Part shown: piece by piece, positions 26,950 through 35,826 of the stretch
How positions within the stretch are numbered: the stretch's first letter is position 1
How the letters are laid out: the number at the start of each line of letters is the position of its first letter
Assembly: GCA_002270295.1 (NCBI GenBank)
Contig: NISF01000001.1
Span: 310,001 to 374,000 of the forward strand
Source: Enterobacter sp. 10-1
GTDB lineage: Bacteria > Pseudomonadota > Gammaproteobacteria > Enterobacterales > Enterobacteriaceae
Length of the DNA: 64,000 nt
Reading direction: 5' to 3'
Program-made: the position numbers and the translations under genes
Notes under the pieces: model-generated
Database searches by the model: none
The model's input: the letters and a program-made list of their open reading frames with translations, nothing else
What the model was told of the DNA's origin: nothing

Positions 26950-28107
26950 TTACTTCGTGGCGCCGCCGCCGAGTACGGTTTGCGGCTGCCATTTACCGTC
27001 GACGACTTTGTAGACGGTAAAGGTTGGCGACTTCAGGTTGCCCTCTTTATCAAAGGCGATCTGCCCGGTGACGCCTGAGTAGCTGATGGCGCGCAGGGCG
27101 GGCAGGTAGACGGCCGGATCGACGGAGTCGGCTTTTTCCATCGCCGCGACCAGCACGCGCGTAGCGTCGTAGGCGAACGGCGCGTGCAGCTCGATATGGG
27201 TGTGATAGCGCGACTGATAGGCCTGCTCAAAGGCCTTGCCGCCCGGCATCTGCTCTACCGGCAGCCCCGGCTCCAGCGCCACCACGCCGTTGCCCTCTTT
27301 TTGCGCCAACTGCAGGAAGGTCTGGCTGACGAAGCCGCCTGCGCCCATCAGGGTGGCGCTGAGCCCCAGCTGCTTGATGCGGCGCGCCAGCGGTGCGGCC
27401 TGGCTGTCGACGCCGCCGAAGAAGATCAGATCGGCGTTTTTGCTGCGAATCGCCGTCAGCACGGCGCTGAAGTCCACCGTTTTGTCATCGACGTACTGGC
27501 GATCGACGATATCGATCCCCTGGGCCTTCAGCGACTTAATAAACTCATCCGCCAGGCCCTGGCCGAAGGCGGTGCGATCGTCGATCACCGCAATGCGTTT
27601 GGCCTTCAGGGTCTGCACCGCGTACTGGCCGGCAAACTGGCCGCCGTCATCGTCATGGCCCATCACCCGGAAGCTGGTATCGAAGCCCTGTTTGGTATAC
27701 GCATGACCGGTCGCCACAGGCGCAACCTGGGCGATCCCTGCGTCGTGATAGACCCGCGCCGCCGGAATGCTGGTGCCGGTATTCCAGTGGCCGACCACGC
27801 CCGCCACGCCGCTATCCACCAGGCGCTGAGCCACGGCTACCGCGGTGCGCGGGTCAGACTGGTCGTCTTCTGATTGCAGCTTAAAGGTTACCGCCTTGCC
27901 GCCGATCGTCGGGTGCTGCTTGTTGATATCGTCAATGGCCAGCCGGGCGCCGTTTTCCAGGTCCTTGCCGATACGCGCGGAAGGGCCGGTTAGCGGGCCG
28001 GCAAGGCCGATAGTGACGGTTTCGCCGGCGGCGGACCATGCGGCGGTTGAGGCAAAACCGCTGAGCACAATAGCGGCGCTGAGCGCACTGATTTTTGCTG
28101 TTTTCAT
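26950..28107 (-). CDS. Branched-chain-amino-acid-type ABC binding protein (LivJ-like)
   Basis: A 385-residue periplasmic binding protein with a signal peptide (KISALSAAIVLSGFASTAAWS) and a type I Leu/Ile/Val-type fold. GLAGPLTGPSARIGKDLENGARLAIDDIN is the standard N-terminal motif, and VVGHWNTGTSIPAARVY and VIDDRTAFGQGL follow as in LivJ. It belongs with the LivHMGF-like genes on the same strand and with the ATC hydrolase gene only 17 bases away, so its ligand is likely the substrate of that pathway rather than leucine. Confidence 0.9.
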   Translation of the reverse strand: MKTAKISALSAAIVLSGFASTAAWSAAGETVTIGLAGPLTGPSARIGKDLENGARLAIDDINKQHPTIGGKAVTFKLQSEDDQSDPRTAVAVAQRLVDSGVAGVVGHWNTGTSIPAARVYHDAGIAQVAPVATGHAYTKQGFDTSFRVMGHDDDGGQFAGQYAVQTLKAKRIAVIDDRTAFGQGLADEFIKSLKAQGIDIVDRQYVDDKTVDFSAVLTAIRSKNADLIFFGGVDSQAAPLARRIKQLGLSATLMGAGGFVSQTFLQLAQKEGNGVVALEPGLPVEQMPGGKAFEQAYQSRYHTHIELHAPFAYDATRVLVAAMEKADSVDPAVYLPALRAISYSGVTGQIAFDKEGNLKSPTFTVYKVVDGKWQPQTVLGGGATK

Positions 28108-28134
28108 TGTTTTTCCCTGATGTTGGTTGGTGTG

Positions 28135-28854
28135 TTAAACGGGCATTTCGCCCAAATAAATCTGTGCAATGCGGTCGTCGGCCAGCAGCGCCTGCGATGC
28201 GCCGCGCTCAACGATGCTGCCGCTGTCCATCACCCACGCGCTGTCGGTGGCCTCCAGCGCCAGGCGCGCGTTCTGCTCAATGAGCAGCAGCGCCACGCCG
28301 CGCTGGCGCAGGGTGGCAATAACGCGAAAAACATTCTCCACCATCAGCGGCGCCAGCCCCATCGACGGCTCGTCGAGGATCAGCAATCGCGGGCGGCTGA
28401 GCAGGGCGCGGTTCAGCGCCAGCAGCTGCTGTTCGCCGCCGGAGAGCAGCCCGGCCAGCTGATGCTGGCGCTCGCCGAGGCGGGGAAACTGGCTGAAGAT
28501 GTCGTCCATCTCCCGCTTAACCGCCGCGCCGTCGCGGCGCAGCCAGGCGCCCATCTGCAGATTTTCCAGCACCGTCATGCGGGCGAAAATGCCGCGGCCT
28601 TCCGGCACCATCACCAGCCCTTCACGCAGCAGCGTTTCGGCCCGGCGTTTGCGTACCGGCCTGCCGTTGAAGAAGATGTCGCCGCTAAACGGCTCCAGGC
28701 CGGTAACGGCGCGGACGGTGGAGCTTTTGCCCGCGCCGTTGGCGCCGATAAGCGTCGTCTGCTCGCCCTCCTGGACGCTAAACGACACCTCGCGTACCGC
28801 CTGGATGCCGCCGTAGTGCACCCCAAGACCGCTGACGGTTAACAGATCAGACAT
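28135..28854 (-). CDS. LivF-like ABC transporter ATPase
   Basis: A 239-residue ABC ATPase of the LivF class. Walker A is GANGAGKSS (about residues 36-44), followed by VPEGRGIFARMTVLENL, the signature LSGGEQQ and Walker B LLILDEPSMGLAP. It pairs with the LivG-like ATPase. I chose ATG 28854, eight bases after GGAGG; the start overlaps the 3' end of the LivG-like gene by 8 bases. A longer frame to 28938 lies wholly inside that gene and is not used. Confidence 0.92.
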   Translation of the reverse strand: MSDLLTVSGLGVHYGGIQAVREVSFSVQEGEQTTLIGANGAGKSSTVRAVTGLEPFSGDIFFNGRPVRKRRAETLLREGLVMVPEGRGIFARMTVLENLQMGAWLRRDGAAVKREMDDIFSQFPRLGERQHQLAGLLSGGEQQLLALNRALLSRPRLLILDEPSMGLAPLMVENVFRVIATLRQRGVALLLIEQNARLALEATDSAWVMDSGSIVERGASQALLADDRIAQIYLGEMPV

Positions 28855-29614
28855 GCGCATTTCCTCCCAGCCAGGCGGCGATAACCGCCGGGTCGCGACG
28901 TACGGTTTCAGGCGTGCCGCTGGCCAGCGTTTTGCCATAGTCCAGCACCATCAGGCGATCGCAGATCCCCATCACCAGCTTGACGTCATGCTCAATCATC
29001 AGCAGCGTTTTGCCGTCGTTACGGATGCGCAGCAGCAGCTCGCCAAGCGCCACTTTTTCCGCGGCATTCATCCCGGCGGCCGGCTCATCCAGCGCCAGCA
29101 GACGCGGATCGGTAGCCAGCGCGCGGGCAATCTCCAGACGCCGCTGGTGGCCGTAGGCGAGGTCGCAGGCGCGGTAGTGGGCGAACTGCGCGATGCCGGC
29201 ATACTCCAGCCAGTGCCACGCCAGCTCGCGGGTTTGCGCCTCTTCGGCGCGGGCGCGGCGGTGGCGGCTCAGCGCCGCCCACAGGCCGTTGCGGGTACGT
29301 ACGTGGCGGCCGACCATCACGTTTTCCAGCACCGACATCTGGTTAAACAGCCGCACGTTCTGGAAGGTGCGGGCGATACCGGCGGCGGTGACTTTCTCAA
29401 TGTTCTTCGGGAAGTAGGGCTGACCGGCAATGGCGAACTCGCCGCTGTCCGCCGGATAGAGCCCGGTTATCAGGTTAAAGCAGGTAGTTTTACCCGCCCC
29501 GTTGGGGCCGATAAGACCGTAGATTTCGCCCTCGTTGATGGTGAGCGAGACGTTATCGACCGCCGTCAGGCCGCCGAAGCGCTTTGACATATGGCTGACG
29601 CTTAGCAGGCTCAT
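28847..29614 (-). CDS. LivG-like ABC transporter ATPase
   Basis: A 255-residue ABC ATPase of the LivG class with Walker A GPNGAGKTT (about residues 36-44), the class-specific GIARTFQNVRLF Q-loop region, YGHQRRLEIARAL as signature and LALDEPAAGMN as Walker B. The degenerate signature is normal for LivG. It overlaps the upstream LivM-like gene by 4 bases. Confidence 0.93.
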   Translation of the reverse strand: MSLLSVSHMSKRFGGLTAVDNVSLTINEGEIYGLIGPNGAGKTTCFNLITGLYPADSGEFAIAGQPYFPKNIEKVTAAGIARTFQNVRLFNQMSVLENVMVGRHVRTRNGLWAALSRHRRARAEEAQTRELAWHWLEYAGIAQFAHYRACDLAYGHQRRLEIARALATDPRLLALDEPAAGMNAAEKVALGELLLRIRNDGKTLLMIEHDVKLVMGICDRLMVLDYGKTLASGTPETVRRDPAVIAAWLGGNAHV

Positions 29615-30720
29615 GCTTTGGCTCCTTTATGTCCGGCGGGCCAGATGCCCTGCGGGCGCAGCAGCATCACCAGCACCAGCGCCAGGCCGTAGAACAGCTG
29701 GCGCAGAATTTCCGGGTCAATCAGCACTTCGCCAAACAGCGCCTGCTGCAGCGGGGCGGCCTGGCTGCGCAGCAGCTCGGGCAGGGCGGTCAGCAGCACG
29801 GCGCCGAGGATAACGCCTGGGATATGCCCCATTCCGCCGAGCACCACCATCGCCAGGACCGCAATCGACTCCTGCAGGGTGAAGGATTCGGGGGAGACAA
29901 AGCCCTGGAATGCGCCGAACAGCGCCCCAGCGACGCCGCCGAACGACGCGCCGATGGCGAACGCCAGCAGCTTATAGTTACGCAGATTAATGCCCATCGC
30001 CCGGGCAACGTCCTCATCCTCACGGATGGCGTGCCAGGCGCGGCCGATCCGCGAGTGCTGCAGGCGCAGGCAGACGAAAATAATCGCCACAATCACCAGC
30101 ATTAGCAGGTAGTACCACAGCCACAGCGCCGGAACCTTAACGCCGAACCAGTGATAGACGCCGCTGAATTTAAGACCAAACAGGCTGAGCGTATCGATGC
30201 CGGAAATGCCCTTTGCGCCGTTGGTAATATTCACCGGGCGATCGAGGTTGCGCATCAGAATGCGGATAATCTCGCCAAAACCGAGCGTGACAATGGCCAG
30301 GTAGTCGCCGCGCAGCTTGAGGGTCGGCGCCCCCAGCACGATGCCGCAGCCCGCCGCCACCAGCGCGGCGAACGGAATAATCAGCAGCCAGGAGGTGTGC
30401 AGGCCGTCCGGGAACCAGGCCAGCAGCTGCGGGAACGCCTCCAGCAGATGCGGGGAGGCCAGCAGCGCCGCCAGGTACGCGCCGACGGCGTAAAAGGCGA
30501 TAAAGCCCATATCCAGCAGGCCGGTGTAGCCGACCACGATGTTGAGACCCAGCGCCAGCATGATGTACAGCAGGGCGAAGTCGATGACCCGCACCCAGTA
30601 GTTGCCGCCGAGCTGGCTGGCGACCATCGGCGCCACCAGCAGCGCGCAGATAAACAGGGTCATGCCGGACCAGAAGCGACGGGAGGCGGCGGGGGCCGCG
30701 ACGAGTTGTGCCGTTGTCAT
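29611..30720 (-). CDS. LivM-like ABC transporter permease
   Basis: A 369-residue inner-membrane permease of the LivM class with about eight to ten membrane helices. GLNIVVGYTGLLDMGFIAFYAVGAY is the strongly conserved N-terminal motif and ALGFGEIIRIL-like sequence (VTLGFGEIIRILMRN) the coupling helix. It forms the membrane pore with the LivH-like protein encoded directly upstream. Confidence 0.93.
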   Translation of the reverse strand: MTTAQLVAAPAASRRFWSGMTLFICALLVAPMVASQLGGNYWVRVIDFALLYIMLALGLNIVVGYTGLLDMGFIAFYAVGAYLAALLASPHLLEAFPQLLAWFPDGLHTSWLLIIPFAALVAAGCGIVLGAPTLKLRGDYLAIVTLGFGEIIRILMRNLDRPVNITNGAKGISGIDTLSLFGLKFSGVYHWFGVKVPALWLWYYLLMLVIVAIIFVCLRLQHSRIGRAWHAIREDEDVARAMGINLRNYKLLAFAIGASFGGVAGALFGAFQGFVSPESFTLQESIAVLAMVVLGGMGHIPGVILGAVLLTALPELLRSQAAPLQQALFGEVLIDPEILRQLFYGLALVLVMLLRPQGIWPAGHKGAKA

Positions 30721-30728
30721 ATTTTTTC

Positions 30729-31679
30729 CTATGCCCGATGCGCGACGCGCTCGCCGAGTAAACCGGCGGGACGGAACACCAGCACCACAATCAGCACCAT
30801 AAAGGCGAAAATATCCTGATAGTTGCTGCCGAAGACGCCGTGGGTCAGGTCGCCGAGATAGCCGGCGCCCAGCGATTCGATGATCCCCAGCAGCAGGCCG
30901 CCGAGCATCGCGCCGCGAATATTGCCGATGCCACCGAGTACCGCCGCGGTGAAGGCCTTAATGCCGGGGAGAAAACCCATTGAGAAGCTGGCGCTGCCGT
31001 AGTTGCTGGCCATCATGACGCCCGCCAGCGCCGCAAAAGCGCCGCCAATCGCGAAGGTGAGGGTGATAATGGCGTTGGGGTTCACCCCCATCAGCGTGGC
31101 GATGCGCGGGTTCTCCGCCACCGCGCGCATGCCGCGGCCTAAGCGGGTAAATTCCACCAGCAGCCACAGGCCGAGCATGACCGCAAAAGCCAGCGCAACG
31201 GTGACGATGCCGGTCACGGTGACGATCGCCGGCGGATGCGCTTCGCTGCCGTGGGTAATGGCGATCGGCTCCATCGGCAGGATCTGCGGGAACATCTGCG
31301 GGTTGCGGGTCCAGATAATCATCGCCGCGGTTTGCAGCAGCACCGATACGCCGATCCCCGAGATCAGCGGCGCCAGGCGCGGAGCGTTGCGCAGGCGGCG
31401 GTAGGCAAAGCGCTCAACCGCCATCGCCAGCAGCGCGCATACAGCCATAGCCAGCATCAGCGCCAGGATCAGCTGGGCCAGCGGCGGCAGGTTGGGAAAA
31501 TGGGCGTTCAGCGCGTTCATTGCCGACAGCGTCGTCAGCGCGCCGATCATCAGAATATCGCCGTGGGCAAAGTTAATGATGCGCAGGATGCCGTACACCA
31601 TGGTGTAGCCGAGCGCGATAAGGGCATAGATGCTTCCCAGCATGATCCCATTGATGAATTGTTGTATGAGTGTGTCCAA
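30729..31679 (-). CDS. LivH-like ABC transporter permease
   Basis: A 316-residue inner-membrane permease of the LivH class. The N-terminal QQFINGIMLGSIYALIALGYTMVYGILRIINFAHGDI motif region is typical, as is GFLPGIKAFTAAVLGGIGNIRGAMLGG near the C-terminus. It is the first gene of the operon LivH-LivM-LivG-LivF-LivJ-ATC hydrolase-carbamoylase, about 6.4 kb on one strand, and lies opposite the LysR regulator. Confidence 0.93.
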   Translation of the reverse strand: MDTLIQQFINGIMLGSIYALIALGYTMVYGILRIINFAHGDILMIGALTTLSAMNALNAHFPNLPPLAQLILALMLAMAVCALLAMAVERFAYRRLRNAPRLAPLISGIGVSVLLQTAAMIIWTRNPQMFPQILPMEPIAITHGSEAHPPAIVTVTGIVTVALAFAVMLGLWLLVEFTRLGRGMRAVAENPRIATLMGVNPNAIITLTFAIGGAFAALAGVMMASNYGSASFSMGFLPGIKAFTAAVLGGIGNIRGAMLGGLLLGIIESLGAGYLGDLTHGVFGSNYQDIFAFMVLIVVLVFRPAGLLGERVAHRA

Positions 31680-31850
31680 CCGAGTTACCCGACAATTTGC
31701 TCAAATTACGGCTACCATCCAATAAATGAATTAAATTGTAAAATACGGATATATTCTTTCTTATTATGAACGCGAATTTATCTATATTTATGATATTTAA
31801 TATAATTAAATACCGTATCGGATCTCATTTAGCGCTAAGAAAATCAATAT
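31680..31850. promoter_or_regulatory. Divergent promoter region, LIV-type operon and LysR gene
   Basis: 171 bases, very rich in A+T from 31720 to 31850, between divergent genes. Such LysR-operon layouts usually carry the regulator's own binding site. No specific box was assigned. Confidence 0.5.
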
Positions 31851-32780
31851 ATGAAAAAAACAGAACAGTCAGCGGAGCGGGAAGTATGGACGGAAAGCGG
31901 CCTGGTCAACGATCCGCCGCTGCGGGCAGTGCGCGCATTTGAAGCTATCGCCCGTCTCGGCAGCATCACCCTGGCCGCCCGGGAGCTGGCGATATCGCCG
32001 TCGGCGGTCAGTCATCAGCTGAAGGTGCTGGAAGGATACCTGCAGATCCCGCTCACCGAGCGGCAGGGGCGACGGCTGACCCTCAGCCTGCAGGGGCGCG
32101 AATACTACCGCTCCATTCGCGCGGCGTTTAACGTTCTGCGCCAGGCCACCGAGCATCTGGTCGATCAGGTCCAGAGCCAGCAGGTGACGATCAGCCTGAT
32201 CCCGCTGTTTGGCATGGGCTGGTTTATTCCTCGCCTGCCGTCATTTGTCCACGCCAACCCGCAGACCGAAATCAATGTGGTTTACGCCAACCACCGTAAC
32301 TACCTCAGCGACGCCTCGGATATGTCGATTCGCTTCGGCAACGGGCAGTGGGCGGGATATCAGAGTGAAAAGCTGATTTCCGGCCGAATGGTGGCGGTGT
32401 GCAGCCGGGCGTTTATCCGCCTGCACGGGCATATTGATACGCCGGAGCAACTGCTGCAGATGCCGCTGCTTCATGACGAGGAGCGCAGCACCTGGAACCA
32501 GTGGTTTGTGCAGCAGGGGGTGAGGCGCCCGCCGCGATCGACGGGGCCGCTGTTCGAGGACGGGCTGTTAACCCTCGCCGGCGTGCAGGCCGGGCTGGGC
32601 TGCGCGCTGATGCGCGAACCGCTGATCGCGCCGTACCTCAACAGCGGCGAGCTGGTGAAAATCTTCGACGCGGCGATCGATGACGGCCGGGATTACTATC
32701 TGTGCGTGCGCCAGGACAGCGAAATGACGCCTAACGGCAGGCTGCTGCAGAGCTGGCTGCGCAGCGAGGCGCTGGGATAG
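31851..32780 (+). CDS. LysR-type regulator, GcvA-like
   Basis: A 309-residue LysR-type regulator. After a 23-residue N-terminal extension the helix-turn-helix reads RAFEAIARLGSITLAARELAISPSAVSHQLKVLE, as in the GcvA group (the GcvA-type P-x-L-x-A-x-x-x-F-E start is seen as PPLRAVRAFEAIA). The effector domain contains ISLIPLFGMGWFIPRLPSF and VYANHRNYLS. It is divergent from the LIV-type transporter/ATC-hydrolase operon and is its likely regulator, probably responding to the transported compound or its product. Confidence 0.9.
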   Translation: MKKTEQSAEREVWTESGLVNDPPLRAVRAFEAIARLGSITLAARELAISPSAVSHQLKVLEGYLQIPLTERQGRRLTLSLQGREYYRSIRAAFNVLRQATEHLVDQVQSQQVTISLIPLFGMGWFIPRLPSFVHANPQTEINVVYANHRNYLSDASDMSIRFGNGQWAGYQSEKLISGRMVAVCSRAFIRLHGHIDTPEQLLQMPLLHDEERSTWNQWFVQQGVRRPPRSTGPLFEDGLLTLAGVQAGLGCALMREPLIAPYLNSGELVKIFDAAIDDGRDYYLCVRQDSEMTPNGRLLQSWLRSEALG

Positions 32781-32784
32781 CCCA

Positions 32785-33327
32785 CTAGTCATCGACCGTT
32801 GACGTTTGCGCATACAGGATCACGATGCCCAGCGCGTTGCTGCGTTTTATAATCGTAATCCGGTTGTCACCGGGATAGTAGCCAAAGGGGTAGCAGATGC
32901 GGATCTCTTTTTGTAGCTCCGGTTCTTCAACGTACGCCCCGGAGCAGCTGCGCGAGCCGCCGGAGGCATACTGGTAGGGGGCGGTATAGGTTGATACTTC
33001 ACCGGGCTGCAGCCAGGTCAGGGTGATCAGTATCACATGCTGAATTAACATGGCGAGGGCAAACGTCACCACAAAACTGCCGACTATGGCGTTGAACAGC
33101 TGGCGAGGAGGCATATTGCTGACGACGCCCTTACGGATGATTAACCAGATAAACAGGGCCATGATAAGCAGGGCCAGCGCTAAGGCGGCATACAGCATGC
33201 CGCGAATCACGACCGGATTGAGAAATGTTTCACGGTCGATTTCAACGCTCCACGCCACGGCAAAAAAAATCACCAGCAGCGTAGAAACGGTGACGGATAT
33301 TAACCACGGATATGAATATTTCTTCAC
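32785..33327 (-). CDS. Inner-membrane protein of unknown function
   Basis: A 180-residue protein with three hydrophobic segments (about residues 9-27, 41-65 and 83-107) and a C-terminal soluble part of about 70 residues with two cysteines (SRSCSG and RICYPFGYYPGDN), perhaps periplasmic and disulfide-bonded. No family was recognised. The start is a GTG at 33327 with GGAGG upstream. It is convergent with the LysR gene and not part of the scr regulon. Confidence 0.65.
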   Translation of the reverse strand: MKKYSYPWLISVTVSTLLVIFFAVAWSVEIDRETFLNPVVIRGMLYAALALALLIMALFIWLIIRKGVVSNMPPRQLFNAIVGSFVVTFALAMLIQHVILITLTWLQPGEVSTYTAPYQYASGGSRSCSGAYVEEPELQKEIRICYPFGYYPGDNRITIIKRSNALGIVILYAQTSTVDD

Positions 33328-33381
33328 TGACTAGCCTCCCTGCTGCAATCAGTATGCGCTTAAGAATTTACCCAATGCCGC

Positions 33382-34395
33382 TCATATTTTTGCCTGGTGA
33401 CGAATTTGCAGCGTCGCCGGCAGGTAGCGCTGCAGCGGCTCCGGGGCCGCGCCGTCGATTAGCTGGCTGATGAGGTCATAGCAGTGCCAGGCCAGCTGGC
33501 GATTATCCTGCTGGACGGTATCAATGCGCAGCGACAGCGAGTCATACAGATAGTGGTCATCAAAGCTGGCGAGGTGGATGCCGGAATCCAGTAAATTATG
33601 CTGGCTCATATAGCGCAGCACCCCTTCCAGCAGGCCGCAGGCGGCGGTGAACAGCGCCTTCGGCGGTCGCCCCAGCCGCGCGCAGAGCGCGGCAAACATT
33701 TCGTAGCCGGAGCTGGGATGATAGTTGCCGTTAATCACCCATTCGGGGCGGAGCTCAACGCCCGCCTGCGCCAGTCCCTGGGTGAAGCCGGCCAGCCGGT
33801 CCCGCGAAGGCGAAAGCCGCGGCTGGCCGCCGAGAAACCAGAACTCGTCGGCGTGTTGGGGGGCGATCCGTGAGATCAGCTCGGCGGTGGGGGTGATGGA
33901 GTCGGTCATCACCAGCGGCAGGCTGCTGCCGCTGGGGCTGCGGTCAAACAATACTACCGGCAGCTGTTCGCTGAGCTTGAGATAATCCGCGTCGTTGTGC
34001 ATGCAGGAGGCGACGATCAGCCCGTCAACCTGGCGGGCAATCATATTATTGACCACCATGCTTTCCTGAGCCGGGTTTTCGTCGGTGCAGGAGATCAGCA
34101 GCTGAACGCCCGCCTCGCGGCACAGCATCTCCAGCTCATGGGAGAAGACCGCGAAGCCGTAGTTGGTGATTTCAGGCACCACCAGTCCGATGGTATGGCT
34201 GCGGTTATCGCGCAGGGAGCGGGCGTGAATGCTCGGCTGATAGTGCTGCTCGCGGGCTATGGTCTGGACGCGTTCGCGGGTTTCCTGAGCCACGCGCAGC
34301 TCTTTGCCACGACCGTTCAGCACGAGGCTGGCGGTCGCTTTCGAGACGCCCGCCAGCTCGGCGATATCTTTAATGGTAACGCGTTTGGTTTTCAT
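33382..34395 (-). CDS. scrR: ScrR, sucrose regulon repressor (LacI family)
   Basis: A 337-residue LacI-type repressor. The N-terminal headpiece starts [28 protein letters not shown], matching Klebsiella ScrR nearly exactly. The effector-binding domain follows. ScrR represses scrK and scrYAB and is released by fructose or fructose-1-phosphate. I chose ATG 34395 (family start); a GTG lies just before it. It is the last gene of the scrYABR series, in line with scrR being co-transcribed in known scr regulons. Confidence 0.97.
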   Translation of the reverse strand: MKTKRVTIKDIAELAGVSKATASLVLNGRGKELRVAQETRERVQTIAREQHYQPSIHARSLRDNRSHTIGLVVPEITNYGFAVFSHELEMLCREAGVQLLISCTDENPAQESMVVNNMIARQVDGLIVASCMHNDADYLKLSEQLPVVLFDRSPSGSSLPLVMTDSITPTAELISRIAPQHADEFWFLGGQPRLSPSRDRLAGFTQGLAQAGVELRPEWVINGNYHPSSGYEMFAALCARLGRPPKALFTAACGLLEGVLRYMSQHNLLDSGIHLASFDDHYLYDSLSLRIDTVQQDNRQLAWHCYDLISQLIDGAAPEPLQRYLPATLQIRHQAKI

Positions 34396-34416
34396 CACGA
34401 CAGCATACGCCCGAAA

Positions 34417-35826
34417 TTAAAACGCTGATTCTACCATGCATGGCCGCAGCGGCCAGTAGCAGAATGCAGCCGGCGTCGCACCGCTGAAAATCATTTGTCC
34501 GGGATACTGTGGGAAATAGCGGCTGCTCATCACGCCTTCCCCTCCGTTGATGAAAACCTCAACGCTTGAGCTGTCGCATAAAATCCGCAGGGCATGCACC
34601 TCTCCCCGCCAGTAGCGGTAGAGCGCTTCGTCGGAGGCCAGGCTGCGCCGTTCGAGGCGAATGCCGTCGGCGTCGAGAGTGAGCTTGAGGGCGCCGCCGA
34701 AATCAATCGCCAGCTCGTCGCCGGGCGCGACCTCAAAGGCGATGTCCACTGGCGCCAGCGGCAGGGTTGGCCCCTGCCAGCTGCGGGCTTCACCGCGCAG
34801 GTCCGTCAGTTCGCGCACCGGATGCTGGTAGAGTTTTCCGTCGCGTAGCTCCAGCTCCCGCAGGCAGGTCATCTGGTGGATCCAGCCGTGGGCGAGGGTC
34901 GGCTGGCGCATCTCTTCGCCGTCCGGAACCCCCATCCAGCCGACCAGCAGCCGACGGCCGTCGGCGGCCTGCATGGTCTGCGGGGCGTAAAATTCGAACC
35001 CGGCATCCAGCTCATTAAGCGCGCCGTGGTCAAAGCTGGCGCTGGCGTAGTCGAAGCGGCCCGCCATCCACACGGCGGGGTAGGTGTTGAGGTAGCGGTC
35101 GGCCTCGCGGGCGATGCCCTGGGGGCAGCAGATCAGGATATGCTGGTCAGCGAGCGGGAACAGATCCGGACACTCCCACATATAGCCGGCATCGTGCAGG
35201 CCGTTGACGTCGCTGCCGGCAATTTCGCCTTCCGCCTCCCACTGGTGCAAATCCGCGGAGCTGAACAGCAGCACCTTACCGCGCTTTTGCAGGTCCTGGG
35301 CGCCGAGGACCATGTACCAGCGGCCTTCGTGCTGCCAGACCTTCGGGTCGCGGACGTGGCCGGTATAGCCCTTCGGCAGCGGCAGCACCGGGCCGGTTTT
35401 GCTAAAGGTACCGTCGCTGTTTTCCGTTGCCAGGCACTGCCACGCGGTTCTGCTGCCGTCTTCAAACTTCACGTTGCCGGTGTAGCACAGGGTCAATTTT
35501 CCGTCGTTATCGACGGCGCTCCCCGAGTAGCAGCCGCTGCGGTCGTACTCTTCGTCCGGCATCAGCGCGATCGGCTCATGCTGCCAGTGCAGCAGGTCGG
35601 CGGAGCTCCAGTGCCCCCAGCACTTGAACTTATGATCGCAGGCTATCGGGTTCCACTGATAAAACAGATGATAGCGCCCGGCAAATTCGATAAAGCCGTT
35701 AGGATCGTTCATCAGGCCGGTGGTCGGGGCCAGGTGCCACTGCGGATAGTGGCTATCGCGCAGCGCGCGCGGCTGGCCCTGCATTACGGCCCGTAAAATT
35801 GCCGGCAAACGTGAAGGAAGTGACAT
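34417..35826 (-). CDS. scrB: ScrB, sucrose-6-phosphate hydrolase (GH32)
   Basis: A 469-residue cytosolic glycoside hydrolase family 32 enzyme that splits sucrose-6-phosphate into glucose-6-phosphate and fructose. The nucleophile Asp lies in HLAPTTGLMNDPNG (about residue 41), the transition-state RDP motif in GHVRDPKVW, and the acid/base Glu in WECPDLF. The C-terminal beta-sandwich follows. Its ATG overlaps the stop codon of scrA by one base (TAATG), which indicates translational coupling. Confidence 0.97.
   Translation of the reverse strand: MSLPSRLPAILRAVMQGQPRALRDSHYPQWHLAPTTGLMNDPNGFIEFAGRYHLFYQWNPIACDHKFKCWGHWSSADLLHWQHEPIALMPDEEYDRSGCYSGSAVDNDGKLTLCYTGNVKFEDGSRTAWQCLATENSDGTFSKTGPVLPLPKGYTGHVRDPKVWQHEGRWYMVLGAQDLQKRGKVLLFSSADLHQWEAEGEIAGSDVNGLHDAGYMWECPDLFPLADQHILICCPQGIAREADRYLNTYPAVWMAGRFDYASASFDHGALNELDAGFEFYAPQTMQAADGRRLLVGWMGVPDGEEMRQPTLAHGWIHQMTCLRELELRDGKLYQHPVRELTDLRGEARSWQGPTLPLAPVDIAFEVAPGDELAIDFGGALKLTLDADGIRLERRSLASDEALYRYWRGEVHALRILCDSSSVEVFINGGEGVMSSRYFPQYPGQMIFSGATPAAFCYWPLRPCMVESAF

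Noticed and set aside
26950-31679. Naming the LIV-type genes livJ, livF, livG, livM, livH
   Set aside because: The subunit classes fit, but the operon context with ATC hydrolase points to a different ligand, so the symbols would mislead.
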